Below are positions 1-11,200 of a stretch of 64,000 nt of DNA, piece by piece. A program made the translations under genes and the position numbers. The DNA lies in assembly GCF_021729075.1 (NCBI RefSeq), contig NZ_JAJSAQ010000003.1, forward strand, positions 364,435 through 428,434, given 5' to 3'. The notes below the pieces were generated by a model. It did not search any database. It was not told the DNA's origin and saw nothing but the letters and a program-made list of their open reading frames with translations. Numbering within the stretch: position 1 is the stretch's first letter; each line of letters starts with the position of its first letter. Source of the stretch: Microbulbifer guangxiensis. Its GTDB lineage: Bacteria > Pseudomonadota > Gammaproteobacteria > Pseudomonadales > Cellvibrionaceae.

Positions 1-2139
1 GGTAGTGTCTCTGTAAACGGCAACGTCGTACTCGCTAATCATGATTTTAATAACAACTCCGAGTTTTTCGAGATTCCGTTGAATCTCGGGCTACAAAACA
101 AACTCGAGATAACTCTCAGTGGCAGCCCTGGTAGCGGCTTTCACGTTGAGGTGATCGGGGTGGATGAGGTGAGCCCAGAGATTACCGCCGAGATTTCTCC
201 AAGCGCAAACACGTTCGGTTGGCACAGCAGTGATGTGCTGGTGACCTTTGCATGTTCCGATGATCTGAGCGGCGTCGCAAGTTGCAGTGACCCGATAACG
301 ATCAGTAGTGAGGGAAATGACCAGAAGGTGACAGGCACAGCTACCGATGTCGCCGGCAACAGGGCAGAAATACAGGCTGCTGTCAGTCTCGATAAAACTC
401 CGCCCTCCCTAGAGCCATCCGTCGCGCCCCAGCCAAACAGCGCTGGATGGCACAGGGATCAGGTGACAGTTAGTTACCGGTGTGCGGATGCCCTTAGCGG
501 TATAGCTGAATGCCCGGCATCAGTACAGCTGGAAGACGAGGGCGCGGATCAACCAGTCAAAGCGAGTGCCACTGATATCGCCGGGAACCGCGTGAGTGCG
601 GAAACCTTGCTTAGCATCGATACAACATCTCCAACAGTAACTGCTGAATTAGTAGCACCACCAAATGCAGAGGGCTGGCATCGGGAGCCGGTTATGGTGA
701 CGTTCAACTGCTTCGATGCGCTTAGCGGTATGGATAGCTGCCCCGAACCAGTGTTGGTTTCCGATGATGGTGAAAGCCAGGCAATCACAGGCAGTGCAAC
801 GGACGTGGCTGGAAATACAGGGTCTGCAGAGATCATAGTCAGTCTCGACCAGGTCGCTCCGGAGCTGAGCTTTGTATCTCCGGCAGATGGTGATCTGCTA
901 AGCGAGCCTAACCCTCAAATCACGCTGATCTTCTCCGATAACCTCGCTATCGATGTTGACAGCCTGCAAGTTTATGTGGACAGCGCGCCAGTCGAAAGCT
1001 GCCAGGTAGTGGGGCAGCAAGCGACCTGTATTCCGGCTAACCCGATTAGTGGCGAGACTGAAATCTCACTGGTGGCCAGTATTGGGGATCTGGCAGGTAA
1101 CAATCGAGAGGTAAGAGTAACGACCGCATTAGATTCCGATAGCGATAGCGTCGCAGATTTTGTTGACGCCTGCCCCGCTACCGCCGTGTTCCACTCCACT
1201 GATAGCAATGGCTGTGCCGCGGAACAGCGTGATAGCGATGGAGATGGTGTCGATGATGCGGCTGAAATCGCCGCGGGCACTGATCCAGATGATCCCAGCA
1301 GCTTTCCCGAGCTCGAAATAGAGAGATTTGTTGCCTCTCCCGGGACCGTCGCGGGTCCGGGTGGCAGCGTTGAGCTACGCTGGCGCGTCATTGGTGCACA
1401 GCGAATCGAACTGAGCCGCGACGATGGTGGAGAGCCCATAGTTGAGCTGGATGCCGAGGGTGCGATTGTAGTCAGTCCGAAGATCAGCACAAATTTCACA
1501 CTTACCGCGCAGGGTCCTTCCGGTGAGACTCGCCAGGTCCTGACAGTGACAGTGGAGCAGTCACCACCCCCGCAGCGTTGGACCACGCCAAGTATCCCGG
1601 TAAAAGAACAGATAGCCACCTCACTCGCAGTGGGCGGCGATGGCAGTGCTTACATGAGCACCTTTGATGGACACTTCTATAAAGTTGATCCCCGCGGTCA
1701 GGTTGAATGGGTGTTGAGGGATTTTGGTTTGGTTATGGGGAAAGCCTCAGTTAGTCCGGAGCGCATAATCGTCGGTTCCAATATCAGTGGCAGTGGTCAT
1801 CAAGAGAATGCTGGCCGTGTTTACGCACTGTCTCCGGACAAGACGCTATTGTGGCAGTTCGACACTGAGGGAGCCGTTTTAGCCAGCCCACTATTAAACG
1901 ACGACCAAACACTGACTTACATCGTTACTTACAGCGGCAATATCTATGCGCTTAAGAGCGAAAGTGGTCAGCAGGTTTGGGGGTTCAAACTGCCGGCAGG
2001 TCAGTTCGTATCGTCCACTCCAGTGCTTTCTGGGACGAATCTGATAGTGCATACAGAGTCACAGAAGATCTTTGCGCTTGCGACAGGTGGCTCAGTTGGC
2101 GAAGACCGTATTATTTGGAAAAGAAAGCTAAGCCAGTAA
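1..2139 (+). CDS. Secreted Ig-like / PQQ-propeller protein, 5' truncated
   Basis: The reading frame is open from base 1, so the true start lies outside the window; 712 residues are visible. Three repeats of exactly 76 codons begin at bases 217, 445 and 673, each with GWH, a Cys, D-LSG and a second Cys followed by a TDVAGN/TDIAGN end, a bacterial Ig-like pattern. Next come Asp-rich thrombospondin-type-3-like calcium loops (about 1135-1313), another beta-sandwich region, and a C-terminal PQQ-like beta-propeller segment (about 1590-2139). The last 65 residues clearly resemble the propeller of the Rhs giant downstream (shared IYA, TPVL and a final W), but this protein stops where that one continues. 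It is probably an exported, Ca-binding structural protein; its specific function is unknown. Confidence 0.8.
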   Translation, partial: GSVSVNGNVVLANHDFNNNSEFFEIPLNLGLQNKLEITLSGSPGSGFHVEVIGVDEVSPEITAEISPSANTFGWHSSDVLVTFACSDDLSGVASCSDPITISSEGNDQKVTGTATDVAGNRAEIQAAVSLDKTPPSLEPSVAPQPNSAGWHRDQVTVSYRCADALSGIAECPASVQLEDEGADQPVKASATDIAGNRVSAETLLSIDTTSPTVTAELVAPPNAEGWHREPVMVTFNCFDALSGMDSCPEPVLVSDDGESQAITGSATDVAGNTGSAEIIVSLDQVAPELSFVSPADGDLLSEPNPQITLIFSDNLAIDVDSLQVYVDSAPVESCQVVGQQATCIPANPISGETEISLVASIGDLAGNNREVRVTTALDSDSDSVADFVDACPATAVFHSTDSNGCAAEQRDSDGDGVDDAAEIAAGTDPDDPSSFPELEIERFVASPGTVAGPGGSVELRWRVIGAQRIELSRDDGGEPIVELDAEGAIVVSPKISTNFTLTAQGPSGETRQVLTVTVEQSPPPQRWTTPSIPVKEQIATSLAVGGDGSAYMSTFDGHFYKVDPRGQVEWVLRDFGLVMGKASVSPERIIVGSNISGSGHQENAGRVYALSPDKTLLWQFDTEGAVLASPLLNDDQTLTYIVTYSGNIYALKSESGQQVWGFKLPAGQFVSSTPVLSGTNLIVHTESQKIFALATGGSVGEDRIIWKRKLSQ

Positions 2140-2256
2140 CTTCTTTCCAAAATATCTGCTTTATTTTAAAAGCTATTTCGATTTCTGTTAATAATTTTAA
2201 AGACTGAGAAATCAGCATGGGAAGGCTGATTTATAAAAGGTAATAAGGTCGATTTT

Positions 2257-5200
2257 ATGTTCGGTAGGGATATCGTCGCTAATCGGTATGTATTTCTTTT
2301 TGGCGCTGTAATATTGAGCTTGGCAAATTATGCGTCCGCATGGCCTCCAAGTCTAATTTTGAGTGATGACGGCTATAGTCTTGATGGAGATTATGACGTT
2401 GCTTTAAGCGCTAACACCCCTGCTGTCCCACCCGAGGCAGGTGTTAAAAATGTTTATCGAATCTATGAAAAGGCCGAAAATGAAACGAAATGGCGTGTCA
2501 TAGGTGCTAAGGTTTCCAGTGTTTCCTCAAGTATTTCCATTAGCCTCTCTAAAGGTAATGGTGAGTATAAATACAAAGGGGAGGTGGAAAGATATTGTGA
2601 AGATAATGTTCTATGTGCGCATTTTGGTCAAGTTGGATATGAAAGTGCAGAGACTGCAGAAAAAACTGTCATTGTGGATATCCCAGAGCGGCCAGGAAAT
2701 CCAATCATCAATTCCCTTCCTGATTCGATAGAGGCTGAAGGTGGTGCGTACAGCATTGGCTGGAAGCCACCGACAACAGGAGATTTCGACTACTACCTGG
2801 TACAAGAGCGGAGAACTGGCGGTGCTAGTTGGTGCTCGGGGGATAACCCGTATAACACGGCAGGAGAACACTTCGGAATCTGCTATGCCAAAAAAGTGCC
2901 TGTTTCATCTCCGAGAGGCTACTCAGTTAGTAGCCGCTCAGAGGGTTCATACGGATATCGGGTGTTCGCTTGTAATGCGCTCGAGTGCGGTGATCCCAGC
3001 CCGGTTGAGTCGGTTAGCGTCCAGAAGATTCCAGCACAGGATGTAGTCTGGAGAAAGCCCTTCACCAATGAAGTACTGCGCGTAGGCCAGCAAAAAACGC
3101 TGACAGTTTCGGTCAATGGTGGCGGCACAGCTATTTCCAGTGTCAGGTTCTACCGCAATCAGGTTTCGGACAGTGGCTCCTACTACATAGGGGTCGCTAC
3201 CGATATCGACAGTAGCGTGGACCAGTGCGATAACTGCTATAGCCTCAATTGGTTATCAGTTGCCGCCGATACCAATAAGTTGATTGCCGTGGTGATGAAT
3301 GAAGCAGGGAAAGAAAGTACTAAAGAACTGCCGGTTACTGTCGATACCAATACGCCCCCTGAAGTAGGGTTGGATCTAGACGCCCTGCCGACCAAGGTCT
3401 TCCAGGGGCAGGTGGTAACGCTGGTGGCGAGGGCAAGAGACCTGGATGGCAGTATCGACACAAATCGCGTTGAGTTTCTCTTGGACAGCGACACTAACGT
3501 CATCGGTTCCGGCACCCACATTGGGGTCGAGAACGGCTGGCATAAATTCGAACTGGAATGGACCGTCCCGCAGGCCGGTAGTTATTCAATGGGTGTCAGG
3601 GCTTACGACAGCGAGGCCGCTCCTACCCAGACCTTTCAACAGGTTACCTTCGAGGCCCTGCAACCTCCGGAGCCTCCAGCGACCATTGACGTGACCGGCA
3701 TCACCAGTGGCAACGAATTTTCGTTGCGTAATGGCGATACTTTTACCGGCGATTATTATCGAGTTGCCTGGGAGGCGGTAGCAGGAGCCACTCACTACCG
3801 GTTAGACGAAGTCCATGACGGTGACTTTGAAACCTCGGAGTCATATGACGCATTTGCGCCTGTGGTAACAGTGCCTAACCGGGCACATGGCCACTATCTT
3901 TACCGGGCGGTTGCCTGCAATGCTGCCGGTTGCAGTGACGAATTGGAGCCACCCCAGTGGGGCCCGGAATTCAGCGTTGATGTTGTTCGTATTGCGCCCC
4001 AGGCACCCGCCGGCCTGAGGGCAGGCTCTCTACATCCAGAATTTGATATCACTAGTCGTATAGCCTTGCACTGGAATGCGGTGACCAGTGCTCCAGAACC
4101 TCGTTATTACCTGTTGGAAGAGAAGCCTGGCGGTGTGGATGGGTCGGGGAGCTGGACCGAGGTGGGTCGCCTGTCTCATAGCTCGGAGGCAGAATTCGCT
4201 CCCCACCTGGCTGTCTCCGACCGTACGCCCGGGATTTACAGCTACCGGGTCAATGCCTGTAATGCGGAAACGAGCTGCAGCACTGACGGTGAAATAGTTA
4301 CCGTTCAGGTAGTACCCCCGGTCCTGCTCAGTGCTGAAGGTGCCTGCGAGGGTCAGTGCCTGCGCGTTGCCGGCAGCGGACTCGATCCGGACGCCTTCTT
4401 TACCCTGACTAATCTCCGCACCGGAGACCAGCAGTTGATCGAAAAGAGTAAAGTCAACTGGCAGCCGCCGGTAACCGATGGGCCAATTGAGCAACGTAAC
4501 CTGACGACCTATGCAGAACTGCCGTTCTCAGCCGTAATGAGGCGCGCTTTTGAGGAGCAGGATGGAGTGCATATCGCGGTAGAAATACCCAGGGGCGAGC
4601 GAGCGGCGGTGAACGCGTATGGAAACAAGACCGTTGAGCGCCTGAGCCAGATTGATTCATCTCCGACGGTTGGTGCCGATGGTACGGTTTATGTAGGCTC
4701 AGGAAGTAAGGTCTATGCACTGGATCCTGAGGATGGTTCGGTTCGATCCGGTTGGCCATTTTTTACCCAAGACGTAGTAAAGGCCACACCCACCATCGAT
4801 TCCGTTAACGGTAATATCTATGTTGGCTCCCTGGATGGCCACCTCTACGCATTGACGCCTAACGGCCTGGAGCAGTGGCGGGTGCAAACCGGCGGCGATC
4901 TGGTGGCCTCGGCCGTGCTCGACGAGAACCGTATCCTCTATCAGGGCTCCATGGATGGGGCTATCTATGCCGTTCAGGCACAGAACGGTGCCGTGCAGTG
5001 GACCTATCCCGCCGGGGCTGGTATCGCCGAAACCCCGGTGCTGGCCGGTAACGGCACTCTTTATTTTACTACCGTCGGTAGCAGCCAGATCCATGCGCTG
5101 GGGCGCGGAGTCCTGGGGCCAGACCAACTCGTCTGGGAAAGTCGCGACGAATCCCTGCTGGCAGACAGCATGGCATCTCTCGACTGGCAGCCCAGCGAGC

Positions 5201-8200
5201 GCGAGCGGCCCGAGTACAAAATGGCCACGCGGCTTTATCGGCTACTACTGCAGCCGCCGCTGTCACTGTCTCGGGATGTTTTGACCTTCTGGACGTCTGC
5301 CCTGGTCATAGGAGCCAGCCCAGAAGAAGTGGCTGGCGCTTTCCTGGCATCGGACACAGGGGTTGCCAACTTCCCGCCGACCCAAAATCACGCTGCATTC
5401 GTGGACCAGCTGTACGAGCGCGCCTTCCCCGGGCAGGGGCAGCCGGCGTTTACCCATGCGGGCCAGCTTTATACCCGCAATAGCCTTTTGGATGTCATGG
5501 CCGGGGGCGCCAGTCGTGCCGATGTGGCGATGTTGTTTGCGGAATCTGTGCAATATATCACCGCAACCAGCGAACTACTGAATCGCAGCTTTGAATACAT
5601 GTATGTACAGGATTACTCCTGGGCCGTGTTCAGCTGTGATGAAGGAGATGAATACACCCGCGACTGCGATAGTGACGACCTGCCTGACTACTGGGAGATC
5701 CTTTACTTTGGCAGTGATTCAGTAGAGCGCGGTGACTCCGATGCTGATGGTGATGGAGTCAGCAACCGAGATGCCTTTCTGGCAGGTATCGATCCCTGTG
5801 CCAACCTGTGCCGAAATGGCGTGATTGCCGAGGCGCCTTCGCCGGCACTTACGCCGATGCTGGATTCGGGCGAGCTGGCTATCTCTGCGCAGACGGGCAG
5901 TCTGCCGGGCAAGTTCCGTGTCAATGAAGCGGGCGCGGCCAGTTACAGTATTCCGCTCAGCCTTCCGGCCGGTACTGCCGGCGTTGTTCCGGATATCTCC
6001 CTGAATTATTCCAGCCAGTCCGGCAATGGTCTCGTGGGCTACGGTTGGGGAATAGGGGGGCTATCCGCGGTAACCCGCTGCCGCCAGACTCTGGGACAGG
6101 ATGGCCAGGCCCGGCCAATTACTTGGACAGCAGAGGATCGCTTCTGTCTGGATGGCCAGCGCTTGCTGGTGGTTGAGGGTGAATACGGTGAGCCGGGAAG
6201 CCGCTATCGCACGGAGATTGATAGCTTTGCCCTGATGCAGGCGCACGGCGGTGAGGCCGGCAACCCAGCCTATTTCACGGTGGAACGCAAGGATGGTTCC
6301 ATCAGCTACTACGGTCGCGATGGAGACGCCCGACAGGACACCGGGCAGGGCACTCTATCCTGGGCTATCAGCACTTTCGAGGATAGCGTCGGGAATCGAA
6401 TCGAGTTCATTTATGCGAGTGACGGTGGTCAACGGGTTCGCGAAATTCGCTATGCCTATGTCAGTCCTGGCAGGAGCAGGGATACCGGCTACGGGGCAAG
6501 GGTGATCTTCGACTACGAAAGCCGCTCCGATCCTATCCGCGGCTATACCGCAGGTGAATTACTGGAAACCCGAAAACGGCTGACCACGGTACGCATACAC
6601 AACAGTAGTGGCTCCGGAATGCAGGAAGTACGCCGCTACGAGCTCGGATACTTGAATTATCCCGCGGACCGGTTGAGCCGCCTGGAACGCATCCGTCAGT
6701 GCGCTGATGAGCTATGCCAGCCCGACACCATCTTCGACTGGCGGCTACCGCTGCCGGGAAGTTTCGCCGCCAGTGCCAGTGATTCAGTAACCCTGAGCAA
6801 TCAGGAGGACCGCGTTGCAGTGGGCACAAGACCAGCGGACATCAATGGTGATGGCCGTATGGACCTGATCTGGCTGGAGCCGGATTTTGACCCTGATGGC
6901 AATGGTGGTAGTGAAGTTGACTATCAGTGGTTCAAGTATGTGCTTGCCGAGGATGATGGGTTCGGCCCAGAACTATCGGTCTACCGTGAGGATGACGATA
7001 CCTCTCGCCCGTACGAATGGCAGATGATCGACTACAACGGCGACGGCCGTGCAGATCTGGTCACCTACCTGAATGACCGCAAGCACTGGGGCATCGTCGT
7101 AGCACAGCCGGATGCCGACGGTGAATGGACACTCTCCGGTAGCCCCCGTTACCTGCCCGAACTGACTGAGCGCAATGCCAAGTTTCTCGACCTGAATGGC
7201 GATGGCCTGGCGGACTATCTCGCCGGCAATAACTATCGCCTGCTTGAACCCTCCGCGAGTCCATCGAGCAGCACCTATTACCGTTTCTCTGACAGCCAGG
7301 TAGCGAAGCTTGATGTGGACTGGGACCTTGTAGAGTTTGGGGGCTACCAGAGGCGAGACTCTGAGGATCTTTCTGTCAGGATCAGCAGTGAGACGAGCCC
7401 CGCAGACTTTAACGGTGATGGGATCCTTGACCCGGTAGCCCTGCTCAGGGTTACTGACAACTGCTATCGGGACGGAGCCGCCGGGGATGCAGAATGTGAA
7501 TACCATCGGGGCCTGATGGTGATGGCCTCCTCGGGCGTTGGTGATTACGGCAGCTATGCATTCCTTGGCGATGTCCTTACTGCTGAGCCAGTTGACATTA
7601 ACGGTGATGGTCTACCCGATATCGTATATCGCAGGGGCGAAAGCGGATATTACCGGATCAACAGCGGCCAGCAATTCGGTGACGAGGTTTCTTTGGGGGA
7701 GCTGCCCAAGCATCGCCAATACTTTGACTATGACAATGATGGTGATAATGACCTGGCCTGGCATGACCATGAGGCCGGCCGCCTGAAGATCAGGCGTTGG
7801 CACAGCCTGGAACAGCGCTTTGGCGAACCGGAATCCTTTCTCCAGACCTCCCGTAATGAAAATGCCCTGCACATTTTCGTCGACATGAACGGTGATGGGG
7901 TCAACGACTACATCCGCGTAGAAAACGATCGCGCCTATCTGTACCCGGCGACGGAATTCCGTGTGCCGGTCAACGTGGTAGAGAAAATTACCAATGGCCT
8001 GGGTGCAGAGACCGATATCGCCTATGGATCCCTGACCAGCAGTGGTCATTACAAACGTCGTGACATCAGCCCTACGACCGAAGAGCGGTGTGAGTCAGCC
8101 AATTATGATGATGGTCGATTGGGCCCACGAAACGGCAGTCTCCGTGAGTGGTGTCGAGACTACGCTGTGGCCGACCTGGCGAAATATTACGGTTACCTGA

Positions 8201-11200
8201 ACGATCCCTGGGAGGGCGAAGACCGTCTCGGCAAGCTGTCGCCGACACTAGAGCTGATGGGTCCGATGTACGTGGTCACCCGCGTCGACAGCAGCGCCCC
8301 CGTTGCTGGAGACCCCGAATCCAAGAGTGCAGTCAGTTATTACTACGCGCAGGCCAGGGTGCAGGCGGGCGGGAGAGGCATGCTCGGCTTCGAGCAGTTG
8401 ACCACCGTCGATGAGCAGACCGGGGTTGAGACGACAACCACCTATCGTCAGGACTTCCCGTTCCAGGGTTACCCCCAGAGCACTGAAGTCAGGTCTGCTC
8501 AGGGACATCTCCTGAGCGAATCCCGCAATAGCTGGCGGCTGAAAAATGCAGGCGGCACCGCCTGGCAGGAAAACTGGCCTGCGCGGGCTCGGGAAAATGG
8601 CAGCGGGGATCTGGGGCCATTACAGCCCTGGCTGGAACGCACGGAAGAGACTTCTTACGAGCTGGTTCAAAATGGCGCTGCGAAGGGCAGCGTCATGAAA
8701 TCCGTGGTGACCGATAACGAGTACGACTCCCACGGCAACCCACAATCTATTGTCGTGACCACTTCTGGTAGCAGCGATACGTTTGTCACTGCCACCACCA
8801 ACGAATATGGCCCTGGACGGAGCCTGTCTCTGGGCAGCGGGCGTACGCTGTCCACCTTCGCTGAGCTTGGCCGTCTCACCCGCACTGAGGTCGAGCACAG
8901 TCGCACCGTGGATGGGGTTGCCGACAGCGAACTCCGCATCAGTGAGTTCGACTACTACACCAGTGGCAACTGGTCGGGCCTGCTGAAAGAAGAGGTGATA
9001 GAGCCGGATGCCGAGGATGCGACGCTCACCCTCACTACCACCTACACCTATGATGATTTCGGCAACAAGACCAGTATCACCCGCTCGACTGAGGGGGAAG
9101 TGTCCCGCAGCAGTTACTCCTTCTTCAAGGGCGGGCGTGGTCGTTATCTGGAAAGGGAAGAGAACGTCTACGGACAGGTAATCCAGCGTGTCGAGGAACG
9201 GAATCATCTCGGCCAGCCAGTGCATGTCATCGATATGGCTGGCGTGGCCAGTTTCCACCAATACGACGCATTCGGCCGCAAAGTACTGGACTACAGTGCC
9301 ACGGGTGCGCACTCCATTACGCTGCTGGCCGCGGCGGGCAGCCACTGCCCCGATGGTGCCGCCTACCAGCAGGTAACCCGCAAGGCCGGCGGCGGGGAGT
9401 CGCTGACCTGCTTTGATGTGCTGGCACGGGAAACCCGTAGCGCCACCCGCGGCTTTGACGGCCAGTGGGTATACGCAGATACGGAGTATGACAATCTTGG
9501 CCGGGTCACGCGCAAGTCAGAGCCCTACAGGGGCAGCCCCGGGGCGGGTCAATACTGGACCGCTATGAAATACGACATCCTCGGACGGATCACCGGTACC
9601 GATATGCCCGGTGCCGTGAGTAATAACGGCTATGGCGTGGACGTGCACGTTGAATACAGGGGTTACACCACGGTTACCACCAATCCGGAGGGGCATACCA
9701 AGACTGAGACCAAAAACGCCCGGGGCGAGCTGGTCAACGTGCAGGACAACCTGAACGGCATCATTGAGTACCGCTACGATGCGCAGGGCAACCTGCGGTT
9801 TGTCACCCGCCGGTCGGCGGACAGCGGGATCGTGCCTGTGACTGAGATGCGCTACGACAAACTGGGTCGCAAGGTGTACATGAATGACCCGGACAAGGGC
9901 GAGTGGTCTTACGGCTACAACGGCTTTGGTGAGCTCGCTTGGCAGCTGGACGCCAAAAACCAGCAGGTAGTCAATCAGTATGATCAGCTGGGCCGGCTAG
10001 TCCGTCGAATCGATTACCTCGAGGGTGGGGGAGTCGAGGGGGACACCTACTGGACCTATAACAATGACCCGGATTGGCAGTACCCGCTAGAGGGGCTGGC
10101 GATCCCTCCAGGTGCCCTGGAAAACGTGATGGAGCTGGAGTCCGGTTTTATCCAGCACCACAGCTATGATGCCTATGGTCGCACCGAGATCACCAGCACT
10201 GACCAGAATATGGACGAGGCCGGTGACGAGTATGTGCAACGCGTAACCTACGACCAGTACGGCCGCAGCTTCCAGCAGTTCGATGCCGCCGGGGACGGCT
10301 TTACCAGCAGCGCAACGGAAAACCGCTACAACAACTTCGGTTACCTGGAGGCGGTAGTCGATGCTGAGGTTATCAACCAGGCCAGTGCTGTGAACTATTA
10401 CACCGTGCTGGAGATGGACGAGCGTGGCAATGTGACCCGGTCCGTACAGGGCAATGGCGTTACCACTGTGCGGGAGTACGCCCCGGCCACCGGCCGTCTG
10501 GAGCGCCAGACGGCCTCTGTACTGGGAGTCAGCCAGGTGCAGGACCTCTCCTACGAGTGGGACAACCTGGGCAATCTGGAGTCCCGGCACGAGCGCAGTG
10601 GCAACAAAGACCTGTTCGAGGACTTCGACTACGACGGCCTCAACCGCCTGCGCAGTGCCCAAGTCAGCGGCCGGGTGGCTCAGACGGTGGAATACGATGG
10701 CTTCGGCAACATCGAGTATAAGTCCGACGTCGGCCACTACCTTTACGGCGATGAATGCGCGACGGGATATGGCCTTGGCGCAATCTGTGAGACTACAGAT
10801 GGAGTGGCTTACCACTACGACGCCAGCGGCAACATGATCAGTGACTCCAGCGGCCGGCGCCTTCAGTACAGCACCTTCGACAAGCCAGTACTGATCCAGA
10901 AGGGCGGCCATACCACCGAATTCAAGTACGGGCCGGACCGCAGCCGATACCTGCGCGTCGACACCGACAACAACGGCATCCGCACCGAAACCCGCTATAT
11001 CGGCAACGTGGAGAAGATCACCCGCTCCGACGGCTTCCGCGAGACCAAGCGCTACCTGCCCGGCGGAGCAATAGTCACCCTGATGATCGACTCAGACGGC
11101 AGCAATCGCCGCGCCAGCCGCTACCTGCACAAGGATCACCTGGGCTCCATCGACATGATCACCGATTCCAGTGGCACCGTACTGCAGGAAATGTCCTTCG

